Assembly: GCA_049601975.1 (NCBI GenBank)
Contig: JBMYRC010000017.1
Location: 1 to 43,953 of the forward strand
Length of the DNA stretch: 43,953 bases
Direction of reading: 5' to 3'
From: UBA6544 sp049601975
Lineage (GTDB): Bacteria; Pseudomonadota; Alphaproteobacteria; UBA8366
Of the stretch, positions 43,841 to 43,953 are shown piece after piece; position 1 is the stretch's first letter, and every line of letters begins with the position of its first letter. The notes beneath the pieces were generated by a model that saw only the letters and a list, made by a program, of their open reading frames with translations, searched no databases and was not told the origin of the DNA. A program made the translations under genes and the position numbers.

Positions 43841-43953
43841 ATGCCAAGAGACGGAAGAAAAAAGGCCCTAGTGGCCGGCGCCTCCGGTGTCGTCGGGCGG
43901 CGGTTGGCGGAGTATCTGCATGGCCAGGACGATTGGGAAGTCGTTGGCCTCTC
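43841..43953 (+). CDS. NAD-dependent epimerase/dehydratase or SDR, N-terminus only
   Basis: Thirty-seven residues are visible before the window ends. They start MPRDGRKKALVAGASGVVGRR and continue to HGQDDWEVVGL. The motif GASGVVGR is the GxxGxxG cofactor loop of extended SDR epimerases, including the progesterone-5-beta-reductase-like (PRISE) type, which often has this spacing. AGGTAAGCGC precedes the ATG. Subfamily cannot be fixed from this fragment. Confidence 0.75.
   Translation, partial: MPRDGRKKALVAGASGVVGRRLAEYLHGQDDWEVVGL

Noticed and set aside
1..43953. CRISPR arrays, tRNA/rRNA genes, phage genes or insertion sequences
   Set aside because: No regularly spaced repeats, cloverleaf sequences, transposase, integrase or phage structural motifs were seen on either strand by eye.

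Overview
The window is chromosomal DNA, roughly 55-60% GC by eye, from an alphaproteobacterium. The evidence is the aa3 oxidase cluster order ctaC-ctaD-ctaB-small protein-ctaG-ctaE-DUF983-SURF1, the gshA/rsmE/ubiA neighbourhood and the plant-type GshA. A Rhodospirillales-like or related free-living lineage is an inference. I see no rRNA, tRNA, CRISPR array, phage or complete insertion sequence. Both ends cut genes: SURF1 at base 1 and an NAD-dependent epimerase at the last base.

Region 1 (1-16 kb) is mostly core. Bases 1-5878, minus strand, hold a complete cytochrome c oxidase operon apart from the cut SURF1. Its upstream region carries a near-consensus RegR/PrrA-type palindrome at 6073-6087. 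Then come tldD with an overlapping lipoprotein, gshA and rsmE (minus), and divergently ubiA. After ubiA lies a three-part protein: a membrane (SdhC-like) domain, a 2Fe-2S ferredoxin domain and a class III adenylate cyclase. A DUF2062 membrane protein and a double-length class III CoA-transferase follow; the N-terminal half of the latter lacks the catalytic aspartate.

Region 2 (16-30.5 kb) is a catabolic/accessory block. It has two acyl-CoA dehydrogenases, a second CoA-transferase, a crotonase, a Baeyer-Villiger-type monooxygenase, an SDR, three Asp/Glu-racemase-superfamily genes, an SGNH hydrolase and a GlcG/HbpS-like protein. Several genes are decaying: a LysR regulator with stops and frameshifts, an amidohydrolase whose middle is missing in frame, and a frameshifted hydantoin-racemase-like gene. 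REP-like inverted repeats sit in the gaps.

Region 3 (30.5-44 kb) holds a leuCD-like pair with altered signature residues. After it come broken genes (methyltransferase fragment, receiver and kinase fragments, a PAS_5-like pseudogene). Intact oxidoreductases and detoxification genes lie among them: two luciferase-like monooxygenases, an SDR, a 2-hydroxyacid dehydrogenase, a 3-hydroxyisobutyrate-dehydrogenase-like protein, a GST, an alpha/beta hydrolase, a CpdA-like phosphoesterase and a FkbM-like methyltransferase. No single pathway can be assigned; the gene mix fits breakdown of branched or cyclic organic acids through CoA thioesters.

I found no convincing wholly new multi-gene system. The most interesting items are the redox-sensor-like cyclase fusion, the half-dead CoA-transferase fusion, the tandem racemase paralogs that differ at a catalytic cysteine, the altered LeuCD pair and the concentration of decaying genes.
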